Source: Hornefia butyriciproducens (lineage in GTDB: Bacteria; Bacillota; Clostridia; Peptostreptococcales; Anaerovoracaceae). Taken from it: DNA of 64,000 nucleotides. Made by a program: the position numbers and the translations under genes. Where the stretch lies: assembly GCF_009695915.1 (NCBI RefSeq), contig NZ_VUMZ01000001.1, positions 124,001 through 188,000 of the forward strand, read 5' to 3'. Shown here in pieces: positions 17,500 through 25,250 of the stretch (position 1 is its first letter; every line of letters begins with the position of its first letter). A model generated the notes under the pieces. The model did no database searches, had not been told where the DNA came from, and saw only the letters and a list, made by a program, of their open reading frames with translations.

Positions 17500-17996
17500 G
17501 TTTATACACTGACTGGAAAACCCTGCTGGAGAACCAGACAGACGACACCTTTGAAGCGTTCTGGGACGAGTACTGCAAGGCTGAAATGAAAATCTACTCC
17601 CATATTCTGGAGCACCATGACGAGCATCTGACGGGAGCCCTGGGTGAGTTATCCGAAAAATTCGAGGTTCGCCCGGTCATCTTTGAAGGATTTCTGGACG
17701 GCATAGAAAGCAGCCTGAAGAACGGTGACAACCTCGATATCGAGTCCATGACCGAGGACTCCGCCATCGACCTTGATGTCGATTTTGAGAAACTGTATTA
17801 TAACATGTGGCAGGCCGACGCACCTCATCTCTACTCCCTGGAGGCCTGGTCCGGCGTCCTCGATGAAGACACGCGCAAAAGGATTTCAAAGGAATACAAA
17901 AAATCCAAAATCTACCACGCTCCGAAAAAGCCCGGCAGAAACGACCCCTGCCCCTGCGGCAGCGGCAAAAAATACAAAAATTGCTGCGGCCGCTAA
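17496..17996 (+). CDS. SEC-C motif (zinc-binding) protein of unknown function
   Basis: A 166-residue acidic protein whose last 20 or so residues are a SEC-C zinc-binding tail, [17 protein letters not shown], as found at the end of SecA and in many small proteins. The first 140 residues are helical and rich in Asp and Glu, with no enzyme motif that I recognise. The ATG overlaps the hom stop (ATGA), so the two are translationally coupled. Its last codons and stop are part of the 199-bp repeat that follows. Confidence 0.75.
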   Translation: MSLYTDWKTLLENQTDDTFEAFWDEYCKAEMKIYSHILEHHDEHLTGALGELSEKFEVRPVIFEGFLDGIESSLKNGDNLDIESMTEDSAIDLDVDFEKLYYNMWQADAPHLYSLEAWSGVLDEDTRKRISKEYKKSKIYHAPKKPGRNDPCPCGSGKKYKNCCGR

Positions 17997-18690
17997 CGCT
18001 GGAGACCTAGCACAGCGACTGCAAGCCAAAGCGCTGCAGAGCTGTTGCAGGTCCCATGTCAGAACCGCAGCGCTTCAGTGCGTGGCGGTTTACGGCGCCC
18101 GACTGGCGAGCCGAAGGCGAAGACAGAGGCGATGTAGCGCCCATGCCAGAACCGCAGCACTTTAGTGCGTGGCGGTTTACGGCGGCGGCCGCTAACGCTG
18201 GAGACCTAGCACAGCGACTGCAAGCCAAAGCGCTGCAGAGCTGTTGCAGGTCCCATGTCAGAACCGCAGCGCTTCAGTGCGTGGCGGTTTACGGCGCCCG
18301 ACTGGCGAGCCGAAGGCGAAGACAGAGGCGATGTAGCGCCCATGCCAGAACCGCAGCACTTTAGTGCGTGGCGGTTTACGGCGGCGGCCGCTAACGCTGG
18401 AGACCTAGCACAGCGACTGCAAGCCAAAGCGCTGCAGAGCTGTTGCAGGTCCCATGTCAGAACCGCAGCGCTTCAGTGCGTGGCGGTTTACGGCGCCCGA
18501 CTGGCGAGCCGAAGGCAAAGACAGAGGCGATGTAGCGCCCATGCCAGAACCGCAGCACTTTAAGTGCGTGGCAGTTTACGGCGGCGGCCGCTAACGCTGG
18601 AGACCTAGCACAGCGACTGCAAGCTGAAGCGCCGCAGAGTTGATGCAGGTCCCATGCCAGAACCGCAGCGCTTCAGTGCGTGGCGGTTTA
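17986..18690. repeat. Array of 199-bp tandem repeats with seven conserved hairpins
   Basis: GCGGCCGCTAACGCTGGAGA starts units at 17986, 18185, 18384 and 18584. That is three near-identical units of 199-200 bp and a partial fourth of about 107 bp ending at 18690. Each full unit holds two copies of a hairpin in which AACCGC pairs with GCGGTT around an inner GCACT/AGTGC-type stem. The hairpins are at 18063, 18150, 18262, 18349, 18461, 18548 and 18661. The array starts inside the SEC-C stop region and ends on the nth stop codon. It therefore fills the space between two convergent genes. Open frames inside the units have no ribosome-binding site and change with the repeat, so I do not call them genes. 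Confidence 0.95.
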
Positions 18691-19311
18691 CAGGTTCTGC
18701 TCGCAGAGCGCCGCAATACAGCATTCCTCACAATGCGGTTTCCTGGCAGTGCAGCAATTTCTTCCATGAAAAATCAGGCAGTGGTGAGTGTCCGTCCACC
18801 GGTTTTCCGGGATGGTCCTCATCAGTGCCTTTTCTGTGTCCAGCACATTTTTTTCGCGGACCAGACCGATACGGTTGCTGACCCGGAACACATGCGTGTC
18901 CACCGCAATCCTTTGTACCCCAAAAGCAACTGACTGCACCACATTGGCAGTCTTACGGCCCACGCCGGGAAGCGACACCAGCGCATCGTAATCATTGGGA
19001 ACCCGGCCGCCGTACTCATCGCAGAGCTTTCGCGCCAAAGCAACGATGTTTTTCGACTTGGTTTTGTACATCCCGATGCGGCGGATATACTTCTCCACTT
19101 CTCCGGGCTCCGTCTCAGCCAGCGCCCGGGCGTCGGGATATGCCTGAAACAGCTCAGGCGTGACCTGATTTACACTCTTATCCGTGGTCTGTGCGGAAAG
19201 CACCGTTGCTACCAGAAGTTCAAACGGGTTCTGATGATGCAGCGCACACCCGGCATCCGGATATTCTGCCTCAAGCAGATCCAGAATCTTTGTTACTCTT
19301 TTCTTATCCAT
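18688..19311 (-). CDS. nth: Endonuclease III (DNA glycosylase/AP lyase)
   Basis: A 207-residue base-excision repair enzyme for oxidised pyrimidines. The helix-hairpin-helix is LPGVGRKTANVV with the catalytic Lys, and the catalytic Asp is in VDTHVFRVSNRIG. The C-terminal 4Fe-4S loop has the exact C-x6-C-x2-C-x5-C spacing (CTARKPHCEECCIAALC). The ATG at 19311 follows AGGGGG by 4 bases; a longer in-frame extension reaches 19548 but is non-conserved. The stop codon lies in the last hairpin of the 199-bp repeat array, which may act as its terminator. Confidence 0.95.
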   Translation of the reverse strand: MDKKRVTKILDLLEAEYPDAGCALHHQNPFELLVATVLSAQTTDKSVNQVTPELFQAYPDARALAETEPGEVEKYIRRIGMYKTKSKNIVALARKLCDEYGGRVPNDYDALVSLPGVGRKTANVVQSVAFGVQRIAVDTHVFRVSNRIGLVREKNVLDTEKALMRTIPENRWTDTHHCLIFHGRNCCTARKPHCEECCIAALCEQNL

Positions 19312-19415
19312 GCCCCCTATTATATTACCGGATGCACAAAAACGCAAGGAATCCCGCCCGGCGGCAGTTTGTGTCAGGCGCGGGAAACGCCGCACTTGGG
19401 GAAGCTCACGGTGCA

Positions 19416-19462
19416 GCACTAAGGGATCTCCCGGGCGTGACATCCGGGAGATCCTCATGTGC
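19416..19462. other. Long dyad upstream of nth and the GntR gene
   Basis: GGATCTCCCGG (19424-19434) and CCGGGAGATCC (19444-19454) form a perfect 11-bp stem, extended by GCAC/GTGC after a four-base internal loop. It lies in the divergent region between nth and the GntR promoter and is not followed by a T-run. It may be an operator or the end of an unseen transcript. The rest of 19312-19500 shows nothing else that I can support. Confidence 0.45.
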
Positions 19463-19501
19463 AGCGCAGCAGTCGGGAAACCCTCAGTTGCGGCAGCCTC
19501 C

Positions 19502-19530
19502 TTGACCGGGCCCTGTGATTCCCGTATAAT
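19502..19530 (+). promoter_or_regulatory. Sigma-A promoter of the GntR regulator
   Basis: TTGACC (19502-19507), a 17-base spacer and a perfect TATAAT (19525-19530). Transcription should start near 19537, which leaves a 5' leader of about 140 bases. Confidence 0.8.
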
Positions 19531-19536
19531 ATTCAG

Positions 19537-19675
19537 GGACGGAAGCACCGTCCACGCCCATCAGGTCCGGCAGAGATGCTCTGGCAGGGAATTGCAGGCG
19601 GAGAGGTTCCAGCGGGAACTTTCCGGAGGGAGCCTGATGCGCATATTCAATTTACGAATTACCGAGGAGTGACAC
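19537..19675 (+). promoter_or_regulatory. Structured 5' leader of the GntR gene, unidentified
   Basis: Several stems can be drawn. GGACGG/CCGTCC lies right at the start of the transcript. A long-range CATCAGG/CCTGATG pairing closes a multi-branched region that holds CAGAG/CTCTG and GTTCC/GGAAC hairpins. The layout resembles a multi-helix junction RNA. I do not recognise the conserved core of a known riboswitch class, and no terminator T-run lies before the GAGGAG site at the start codon. Confidence 0.4.
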
Positions 19676-20338
19676 ATGTCAATCATTCAATATCTGGAGG
19701 ATGAACAAAATAATAACCTGCCGTTATCCAGCAATCTTTTTTCCAAGCTTCAGGAGGATATTCTGACCGGCAAGCTGGAGGACGGTGAAAAGCTTACAGA
19801 GATCAAAATCTGCAATCAGTACGGTGTCAGCCGCACGCCGGTTCGGGAAGCTCTGCGGCAGCTGGAGGCAGACGGCCTGATTATGACCATCCCCAACCGG
19901 GGTGCCTTCGTAAAAGCTCTGACGGAGCAGGATATCCATGACATCTATGTGCTCCGTTCTCAGGGAGAGGTCACCGCGGTTCGCTGGGCAATTGAGCGGA
20001 TAACAGAAAAGGAAATGTCCGAGCTGGACGAAACCTTTGCTTTCATGGAATTCTACACAATGAAAAACGACATTCCGAAAATGCTGAACATAAACATCGC
20101 ATTTCATCAGATCATCTATCACGCCACTCACAACCGTATGATGCTCCAGCAGCTGTCGGCGTACCAGCTGTATCTTCGTCACTGCAATCCGTCAAACTAT
20201 TATGCTCCGAATTACCTCCGGGATGTGCTCGCGGAGCACCGCGACATCTACGATGCCTTTGGCGACGGAGATCCGGAGGCCGGCGCGGCGGCGATGAAAC
20301 GGCACATGGAAAACTCCGCCAAAAGGAAATTCAAATAG
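19676..20338 (+). CDS. GntR-family transcriptional regulator, FadR subfamily
   Basis: A 220-residue regulator. Residues about 15-80 form the winged helix-turn-helix, with LTEIKICNQYGVSRTPVREALRQLE and the GAFVK wing. Residues about 90-215 are an all-helical FCD effector domain; AFHQIIYHATHNRMM supplies one likely metal- or ligand-binding His, and a second His is in AEHRDIYDAF near residue 180. The ATG follows GAGGAG by 6 bases. It has its own promoter and terminator and no co-directional partner, so the target genes cannot be deduced. FCD regulators commonly sense small organic acids. Confidence 0.9.
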   Translation: MSIIQYLEDEQNNNLPLSSNLFSKLQEDILTGKLEDGEKLTEIKICNQYGVSRTPVREALRQLEADGLIMTIPNRGAFVKALTEQDIHDIYVLRSQGEVTAVRWAIERITEKEMSELDETFAFMEFYTMKNDIPKMLNINIAFHQIIYHATHNRMMLQQLSAYQLYLRHCNPSNYYAPNYLRDVLAEHRDIYDAFGDGDPEAGAAAMKRHMENSAKRKFK

Positions 20339-20352
20339 GCTCTTCCTTTAGG

Positions 20353-20377
20353 CCGGACCACCTAATCCGGTATTTTA
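20353..20377 (+). terminator. Short terminator after the GntR gene
   Basis: CCGGA (20353-20357) pairs with TCCGG (20366-20370) and is followed by TATTTTA. Confidence 0.5.
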
Positions 20378-20389
20378 CGACAAAACAAA

Positions 20390-20459
20390 CCGCGCCGCCG
20401 CGGTGCTCCGTCAATTCTGCAGTTTCAAAACTGTTATCCGGAGCACGCGGCTGGCGCGG
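20390..20459. terminator. Long hairpin between convergent GntR and clpB genes
   Basis: A GC-rich arm from 20390 to 20410 pairs, with small bulges, with 20439-20459. An inner CAGTTT/AAACTG hairpin sits in the loop. The following CCTCTTTG is weakly T-rich. It most likely stops clpB transcripts from the right and read-through from the left. Confidence 0.6.
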
Positions 20460-20483
20460 CCTCTTTGTTCTGTACGTATTCAG

Positions 20484-23084
20484 TTAAGCTTCCTGTTCCG
20501 TATGGAAGGTGAGTCCGTTCTCGTCAGCATCCACTGTGACGCCGGTTCCGTCGTAGACGTCCCCGCGAATAATCATTTCCGCAAGCTGAGTCTCGATATG
20601 CTTCTGCAGATATCTCTTGACCGGTCTCGCACCATAGGCGGGCTCGTAGGCCTCGTCCGCGATTCTGCGCTTCGCGGCGTCCGTCAGCGTCAGGGTGATA
20701 TCCCTCTCTGCCAGGCGGCTCTCCAGAGACTGCATGGAAAGCTCGATAATCTTCACGATCTGCTCCTCTGTCAGCGGGCTGAACACAATGATATCGTCAA
20801 TACGGTTCAGAAACTCAGGACGGAAGTAGTTTTTCAGTTCTCCCTCCACCCGGTCTCTGACCTCAGGGTCGATACGCCCGTCCTGGGAAATATTGTCGAT
20901 CAGCTCTGCGCTGCCGATGTTGGACGTCATGATGATAATCGTATTCTTGAAGTCCACCGTACGTCCCTGATTATCCGTCAGGCGGCCGTCGTCCAGAAGC
21001 TGCAGCAGAATGTTGAAGACATCCGGATGAGCCTTCTCAATCTCATCGAACAGAATAACGCTGTACGGTCTCCTGCGGACCGCCTCTGTCAGCTGTCCGC
21101 CCTCATCGTATCCAACATATCCCGGAGGCGCTCCCACCAGTCTGGAAACGGAGTGCTTCTCCATGTATTCGGACATATCGATACGAATCAGATTCTTTTC
21201 GCTGTCGAACAAAGCCTCTGACAGTGATTTCGCCAGCTCGGTCTTGCCGACACCGGTGGGCCCCAGGAAAATAAAGGAACCAATAGGCCGGTTTTCATTC
21301 TTCAACCCTGCTCTGGCGCGGAGGATGGCCTCCGCAACGGACTGGACTCCTTCGTCCTGGCCCACGACTCTTTTGTGCAGAATCTCAGGCAGACGCAGCA
21401 GCTTGTCCCGCTCGGTCTCCACCAGCTTCGCCACCGGAATACCGGTCCAGGAAGAAACCACCTCCGCGATTTCCTCTTCGCCGACCTCCTCCTTCAGCAG
21501 ACGATTTTCCTCCGCCTCGTCTGATTTGGCCTTTTCCGCCTCGAGTTTCTTTTCCAGCGCGGGAAGATCTCCGTACTTCAGCTTCGCCAGCCGCTCCAAA
21601 TCGTAATTACGCTCCGCCTCTTCCATCTGCTGACGGACGTTTTCAATCTCCTTCTTGGTTTCCTTCACAGCGGAAATAGCTTTCTTCTCGCCTTCCCACT
21701 GTGCCCGCATCGCAGAGTTTTCATCGTTCAGTTGCGCAAGTTCCTTCTCCAGTGCGGCAAGTCTCGCCCTGGAGGCTTTGTCGTCCTCCTTGCTCAGTGC
21801 CTGCCGTTCGATCTCCAGCTGCATAATCTTGCGGCTGATCTCATCCAGTTCAGCCGGCATGCTGTCGATCTCAGTACGTATCCGCGCCGCCGCCTCGTCC
21901 ATCAGGTCGATGGCTTTGTCCGGCAGGAACCTGTCTGTAATATACCTGTCCGACAGTCTGGCACAGGCAATCAGCGCGTTATCCGTAATCCGGACTCCGT
22001 GATGAATTTCAAACCTTTCCTTCAGTCCACGCAGAATGGAAATCGTATCCTCTACGCTCGGCTGATCCACCAGCACCTTCTGGAACCGGCGCTCCAGCGC
22101 CGCGTCCTTTTCAATATACTTGCGATATTCGTCCAGCGTGGTCGCTCCGATGCAGTGCAGTTCTCCTCTTGCCAGTTTCGGCTTAAGCAGATTGCCTGCG
22201 TCCATAGAGCCTTCTGTCCGTCCGGCTCCGACTATATTATGGATCTCGTCGATGAACAGAAGAATCCGCCCTTCCGACTTCTCCACCTCGTTCAGCACGG
22301 CCTTCAGCCGTTCCTCGAACTCGCCCCGGAATTTGGCGCCCGCAATCAGCGCGCCCATATCCAGCGCGAAAATAGTTTTATCCTTCAGTCCCTCCGGAAC
22401 ATCGCCTTTCAGAATCCTTTGGGCAAGTCCCTCGACAACGGCAGTCTTGCCGACACCGGGCTCACCGATGAGCACCGGATTGTTCTTTGTACGGCGGGAA
22501 AGGATCTGAATGGTGTGACGGATCTCCGCATCCCTTCCGATTACCGGATCCAGCTTGCCCTGCCGGGCCATTTCCACCAGATCGCGGCCGTATTTCTCCA
22601 GAGCCTCATAATTCTCTTCCGGATTCTGGCTGGTGACCCGCTGATTTCCTCTCACCTTCGACAAAGCATCCAGGAACTTTTCCTTTGTAATCGAATACTT
22701 GCTGAACAGACGCGCCGACGGCGTTCCCTTCTCGGCAAGCAGAGCGAGATAGAGATGCTCCACACTGACGTATTCATCCTTCATCTGATCTGCCAGCTTC
22801 TCCGCATCAATAAACAGCTTGTTCAGCCGTCTGGACGCATAAACGTTGTCCGCATTCCCGGAAACCTTCGGAATCTTCTCCATCTCAGCCTCCAGATCGG
22901 CGATCATCGCCGTGGGATCCGCGCCCATATACTTCACAAGCTTGGGTATCAGCCCTTCCTTCTGCATCAGCAGGGCAAGGTGCAGATGCTCCCCGTCCAG
23001 GACCTGATGGCCCTCCGAAACGCCGATATTCTGGCATTCCACAACCGCGTTCTGCGCATTCTGTGTATATCTTTCAATGTTCAT
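20484..23084 (-). CDS. clpB: Chaperone ClpB, AAA+ disaggregase
   Basis: An 866-residue hexameric disaggregase that works with DnaK. The N-domain spans about 1-145. The first AAA+ module has GEPGVGKT and [13 protein letters not shown]. The coiled-coil M-domain that marks ClpB rather than ClpC or ClpA is about 400-520. The second AAA+ module has GPTGVGKT and [10 protein letters not shown]. The ATG at 23084 is preferred over an in-frame GTG at 23096 because the GAGGGGG abuts the GTG but lies 11 bases before the ATG. A perfect CIRCE operator lies upstream, so heat-shock control by HrcA is expected. hrcA itself is not in the window. Confidence 0.97.
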   Translation of the reverse strand: MNIERYTQNAQNAVVECQNIGVSEGHQVLDGEHLHLALLMQKEGLIPKLVKYMGADPTAMIADLEAEMEKIPKVSGNADNVYASRRLNKLFIDAEKLADQMKDEYVSVEHLYLALLAEKGTPSARLFSKYSITKEKFLDALSKVRGNQRVTSQNPEENYEALEKYGRDLVEMARQGKLDPVIGRDAEIRHTIQILSRRTKNNPVLIGEPGVGKTAVVEGLAQRILKGDVPEGLKDKTIFALDMGALIAGAKFRGEFEERLKAVLNEVEKSEGRILLFIDEIHNIVGAGRTEGSMDAGNLLKPKLARGELHCIGATTLDEYRKYIEKDAALERRFQKVLVDQPSVEDTISILRGLKERFEIHHGVRITDNALIACARLSDRYITDRFLPDKAIDLMDEAAARIRTEIDSMPAELDEISRKIMQLEIERQALSKEDDKASRARLAALEKELAQLNDENSAMRAQWEGEKKAISAVKETKKEIENVRQQMEEAERNYDLERLAKLKYGDLPALEKKLEAEKAKSDEAEENRLLKEEVGEEEIAEVVSSWTGIPVAKLVETERDKLLRLPEILHKRVVGQDEGVQSVAEAILRARAGLKNENRPIGSFIFLGPTGVGKTELAKSLSEALFDSEKNLIRIDMSEYMEKHSVSRLVGAPPGYVGYDEGGQLTEAVRRRPYSVILFDEIEKAHPDVFNILLQLLDDGRLTDNQGRTVDFKNTIIIMTSNIGSAELIDNISQDGRIDPEVRDRVEGELKNYFRPEFLNRIDDIIVFSPLTEEQIVKIIELSMQSLESRLAERDITLTLTDAAKRRIADEAYEPAYGARPVKRYLQKHIETQLAEMIIRGDVYDGTGVTVDADENGLTFHTEQEA

Positions 23085-23131
23085 TGGTAAATTCACCCCC
23101 TCATGACTGACTGTATTAATCTCTGATGTTT

Positions 23132-23160
23132 ATTCTATACCCTGTTTTTCAAAAAGTAAA
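23132..23160 (-). promoter_or_regulatory. Promoter of clpB
   Basis: On the minus strand TTTACT (23160-23155), a 17-base spacer and TAGAAT (23137-23132). It lies just downstream of the CIRCE element. Confidence 0.55.
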
Positions 23161-23167
23161 GATAAAA

Positions 23168-23194
23168 TTAGCACTCTTTTTGATAGAGTGCTAA
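23168..23194. promoter_or_regulatory. CIRCE operator for HrcA
   Basis: TTAGCACTC (23168-23176), a 9-base spacer and GAGTGCTAA (23186-23194) match the CIRCE consensus exactly. It sits 7 bases upstream of the clpB -35 box, which implies HrcA repression. Confidence 0.97.
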
Positions 23195-23301
23195 TAATTT
23201 TTTCGTAGCAGGCACATTCTTTCATCGGATTGTACGTCGTGGCGCCGCTGACAAAACGCCGGCAGCATCCGTTAAGTCTGACGGAACTTATTGTGAAGAC
23301 G

Positions 23302-24018
23302 TCAGATTACAATCGTATTCAGCATCCACGACCAGATTCCGTTGATTGCCGGATCCAGAATCAGACTGGTGACGTTGAACAATATCAGCGCCAGCAGGAT
23401 GTAAAATCCGTTCTGATAGACGATGGGATACCATCTGTATTTCTCCAGATCGAAGAGCTGCGTCAGGATCCCCCAGCCGTCCAGCGGCGGCACCGGAATC
23501 AGGTTGAAGATCATCAGTACCAGATTGATGAAAATTCCATATTGCACCATATTCAGAATCACATCTCCGGTAGTCGTGGAGAAAAACGCGCTGCCGGAAT
23601 GCATGATGAGGCGCAGGACAAAGGCCAGCGCAACCGCGACAATGAAATTCATTGTTACGCCCGCGATGGAAACAAGAAACTCGTCCATTCTCCTATGTTT
23701 ATAGTAACGCGGATCGATCTGCACAGGCTGTCCCCAGCCGAAGCCGGCGAAGAACAGGCACAGAAATCCTATCAGGTCGATGTGGGCCGCGGGGTTCAGC
23801 GTCAGCCTGCCCTGCGCCCTCGGCGTGGGATCGCCGCAGCGGTCCGACACGAGTCCGTGAGCGAACTCGTGAACCGTCAGCCCGATCACGATTCCCGGCA
23901 GCATCAGCAGCTGACGGTATACCCAGGAACCGAAATCGCTGAAATCGCCATTCAGGATATTCAGCACGATCATCGCCGCAATAACGATAAACAGCGGCAT
24001 CATATCTCTTCTGTTCAA
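23302..24018 (-). CDS. Site-2 protease family (M50) membrane metallopeptidase
   Basis: A 238-residue protein with about six membrane segments. The zinc-binding HEFAHG motif lies near residue 50 and the second motif NLIPVPPLDG near residue 174; both are diagnostic of M50 intramembrane peptidases of the short YwhC type. The substrate is unknown. The start appears to be a TTG at 24018, placed 6 bases after GGGAG; the first in-frame ATG is five codons further on and too far from that site. The gene stands alone between clpB and a terminator at 24041-24065. Confidence 0.85.
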   Translation of the reverse strand: MNRRDMMPLFIVIAAMIVLNILNGDFSDFGSWVYRQLLMLPGIVIGLTVHEFAHGLVSDRCGDPTPRAQGRLTLNPAAHIDLIGFLCLFFAGFGWGQPVQIDPRYYKHRRMDEFLVSIAGVTMNFIVAVALAFVLRLIMHSGSAFFSTTTGDVILNMVQYGIFINLVLMIFNLIPVPPLDGWGILTQLFDLEKYRWYPIVYQNGFYILLALILFNVTSLILDPAINGIWSWMLNTIVI

Positions 24019-24040
24019 ATAAATCTCCCTTTCGATAAAA

Positions 24041-24065
24041 GAAGTCTGCCGTCATGACAGACTTC
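24041..24065 (-). terminator. Terminator of the murT-side operon
   Basis: GAAGTCTG (24041-24048) pairs with CAGACTTC (24058-24065), and a TTTT run follows on the minus strand. Between it and the next gene, the 13-base palindrome CCGCAGTCTGCGG occurs twice, at 24116 and 24168. Confidence 0.7.
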
Positions 24066-24181
24066 TCTCCTCTGTATCAGTATCATATTGAGTCAGACCC
24101 GGCCGGCGCTCATGTCCGCAGTCTGCGGCCCGGCATCTTCGCATCACTGTCCCGGCACAGGTATATCCCGCAGTCTGCGGC

Positions 24182-24460
24182 TCAGTCCTCGTTGGTCAGC
24201 GCGGCCAGCGACTCCTTCAGCTCGTCGATCGTCTGATTGTGGGCGTCGATTTTCTCGATAATGTTCTTCAGATCCTCATCGCTCTCAATCTCTCCCGACT
24301 TGATTTTGTCGAAGAAAATCTTGCCGATCTTCTGCATCTCGATGTTGATCTCCTTCTTCTCACTGTTAATCTTGCCCTTCAGCTTGGATGTCTCCAGCGC
24401 ATCGCTCGCTCTGTCACCCATCTGCTGCGCTGCATCCTTCAATGTGTCCAGAAACGCCAT
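24182..24460 (-). CDS. Small coiled-coil protein of unknown function
   Basis: A 92-residue, highly charged helical protein starting MAFLDTLKDAAQQMGDRAS. A predicted coiled coil runs through the KINSEKKEINIEMQKIG and EDLKNIIEKIDAHNQTIDEL stretches. It looks like the helical N-terminal half of clostridial zinc-ribbon proteins, but no cysteines follow. The ATG at 24460 is 8 bases after GGAGG. It lies 28 bases after the gatD-like gene and is the last gene of the long envelope operon. I recognise no function. Confidence 0.65.
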   Translation of the reverse strand: MAFLDTLKDAAQQMGDRASDALETSKLKGKINSEKKEINIEMQKIGKIFFDKIKSGEIESDEDLKNIIEKIDAHNQTIDELKESLAALTNED

Positions 24461-24488
24461 TTCATTACCTCCTACTGTCATAAAACCC

Positions 24489-25250
24489 TTATCTGCCGCA
24501 ATTCGTCAAACCGGTTTCCTTTGTTTCAATAAATTTCTGCTTTGTCGCAAAGGACCTGCGCTCCAGCGCCGGCTCATAGCCGAAGTCCCCGACGGTAATA
24601 TCCCTCGCTGCCGCCGCCACACGGATAATTTCCTCCGTGAGCCACGGGTTGCAGACCAGCATCGGTCCCAGCGTGTTCGTGAAGATGGAGTTTCCCCGGA
24701 GCACGCCCTCATTCCGGTCCTTTCCGGTATTTCCGTATCCGTACCGCAGGCGCCCGAAGGGCTTTTCCGAGACGATGTTAAGGTCTCCCATCTGGATCTG
24801 GTTGCCGATGATCTCCATCTTTTCGTTATTATACTCGCATTCAAACCAAATGTCATCACCGTAGACGGCTTTGTTTTCTGAAAACTGTGTGAAGATGATT
24901 CCGAGTCCCTCAGCCTCGCTGCCGTCACTGCGCAGAATCTGCTTCCCGAACAGACCTACCGACGTGCCGGTGACCAGCATGGGCCGTCCTCCGTCGACAT
25001 ATTCTCTGAGCCGCGCCTTGTATGGCAGAAGCCAGTCCCGAACCGCGGGGAAGGATGAGATCTCTCCCGGAGCACAAAAGATAACGTCATACTCCTCTGG
25101 AGCAAAAGATGCTGAAGTGAAATCTACCTTCTGAATTTCCGGCTCAAAGCCGGCCAGCTGTGCGAACCGCGCCAGCGCCAGCAGGTTTCCCCGTTCTCCG
25201 TGAAGAAACAGTGTATCCGGGAACAGCCACGCGATTTTGAAATTACTCAT
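24489..25250 (-). CDS. GatD-like protein lacking the glutaminase catalytic residues
   Basis: A 253-residue homologue of GatD, the glutaminase that supplies ammonia to MurT for amidation of lipid II D-glutamate. The overall fold signature is kept: LREYVDGGRPML, SDGSEAEGLGI, LRYGYGNTGKDRNEG and GPMLVCNP match the family in order. Two key residues are not kept. The nucleophile segment ICGGYQFLG is VTGTSVGLFG, with Gly95 where Cys belongs. The TYLHGP segment is TNTLGP, with Leu194 where the catalytic His belongs. It should not hydrolyse glutamine. The start at 25250 is 10 bases after AGGAGG and overlaps the murT end by 8 bases. Possible roles are a scaffold for an ammonia-using MurT or a changed reaction. 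Confidence 0.8.
   Translation of the reverse strand: MSNFKIAWLFPDTLFLHGERGNLLALARFAQLAGFEPEIQKVDFTSASFAPEEYDVIFCAPGEISSFPAVRDWLLPYKARLREYVDGGRPMLVTGTSVGLFGKQILRSDGSEAEGLGIIFTQFSENKAVYGDDIWFECEYNNEKMEIIGNQIQMGDLNIVSEKPFGRLRYGYGNTGKDRNEGVLRGNSIFTNTLGPMLVCNPWLTEEIIRVAAAARDITVGDFGYEPALERRSFATKQKFIETKETGLTNCGR

Noticed and set aside
18056-18563. Open frames of about 102 codons inside the 199-bp repeats
   Set aside because: They have no ribosome-binding site, are copies of each other by virtue of the repeat, and run across hairpins; simple consequence of a GC-rich repeat without stops.
17986-18690. CRISPR array
   Set aside because: Units are 199 bp and near-identical throughout, with no variable spacers and no cas genes.
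19312-19548. N-terminal extension of endonuclease III
   Set aside because: The extra 79 residues are not like the family and the AGGGGG site precedes the ATG at 19311.
19555-19590. TCAGGTCCGG in the GntR leader, similar to SRP RNA
   Set aside because: The defining GGAAGGAAGCAG loop and symmetric internal loop are absent, and the position in a 5' leader fits a regulatory RNA better. A glycine-riboswitch-like GGAGAG was also considered, but the rest of that core is missing.
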